From positions 1 through 14,100 of the forward strand of contig JAEYXX010000149.1 of the NCBI GenBank assembly GCA_023431055.1: a stretch of 14,100 nucleotides of DNA, read 5' to 3'. The stretch is from Pseudomonadota bacterium. GTDB lineage: Bacteria; Pseudomonadota; Gammaproteobacteria; Pseudomonadales; Pseudomonadaceae. The translations under genes and the position numbers were made by a program. Of the stretch, positions 14,072 through 14,100 are shown in pieces. The notes below the pieces were generated by a model that worked only from the letters and a program-made list of their open reading frames with translations, did not search any database and was not told where the DNA came from. Position 1 is the stretch's first letter. Every line of letters starts with the position of its first letter.

Positions 14072-14100
14072 TGTCGTCCTTTTGCGTCACTTTGCCTTTA

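Noticed and set aside
1..14100. tRNA, rRNA, CRISPR arrays, insertion sequences or phage genes
   Set aside because: Nothing with a cloverleaf, regularly spaced direct repeats, a transposase or phage domains was seen on either strand. By-eye inspection could miss a short degenerate element.

Overview
The window is high-GC DNA that reads as a Pseudomonas chromosome. The evidence is the strong G/C bias at third codon positions, REP-type inverted repeats with the pseudomonad GCTCCCACA/TGTGGGAG arms, and a familiar set of pseudomonad genes (TtcA, SprT, a YheU-type UPF0270 protein, a 7TM-DISM hybrid kinase). A clade close to P. mendocina, P. oleovorans or P. alcaligenes is a guess only. There is no phage, transposon or CRISPR array. 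The first 560 bases are AT-rich and look foreign: they hold one unrecognised small membrane protein, bracketed by sites that resemble integron core sites.

Layout, left to right. 158-559 (-) is the AT-rich orphan gene. 823-1821 (-) is an AraC-family regulator, divergent from a two-gene unit on the + strand: an acyl-CoA dehydrogenase of the long-chain/isovaleryl type (1985-3124) and a CaiB/BaiF protein carrying the catalytic residues of alpha-methylacyl-CoA racemase (3216-4397). Together these suggest regulated breakdown of methyl-branched acyl-CoAs. Next come a small secreted LprI/DUF1311-type protein (4454-4861, +), and on the - strand SprT (4889-5383), two tandem five-TM Yip1-family paralogues (5444-6106 and 6242-6841) and a DnaJ-related cochaperone (7008-7601). 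TtcA (7702-8526, +) is transcribed away from the DnaJ gene.

The most interesting part is 8527-9039, the control region of a DAHP synthase gene (9040-10104), the first enzyme of aromatic amino-acid synthesis. It holds a REP pair, a likely promoter with an inverted repeat between -35 and -10, a 43-aa leader peptide ending in a Tyr/Phe/Trp run (YYFFGYWF), and a 15-bp perfect terminator hairpin. After that comes a second ORF of 29 aa, rich in Tyr, with its own ribosome-binding site, and then a GC-only hairpin beside the DAHP synthase ribosome-binding site. This looks like transcription attenuation followed by a second, possibly translational, aromatic-sensing layer.

The right end holds a divergent Tag-like DNA glycosylase-family protein (10228-10899, +), whose end overlaps tail-to-tail a UPF0270/YheU protein that starts at GTG (10889-11140, -). 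Last is a 916-aa SagS/RetS-type hybrid histidine kinase (11205-13955, -) with a degenerate receiver-like segment before its intact receiver. A terminator at 14049-14071 (-) marks the end of a further - strand gene beyond the window.
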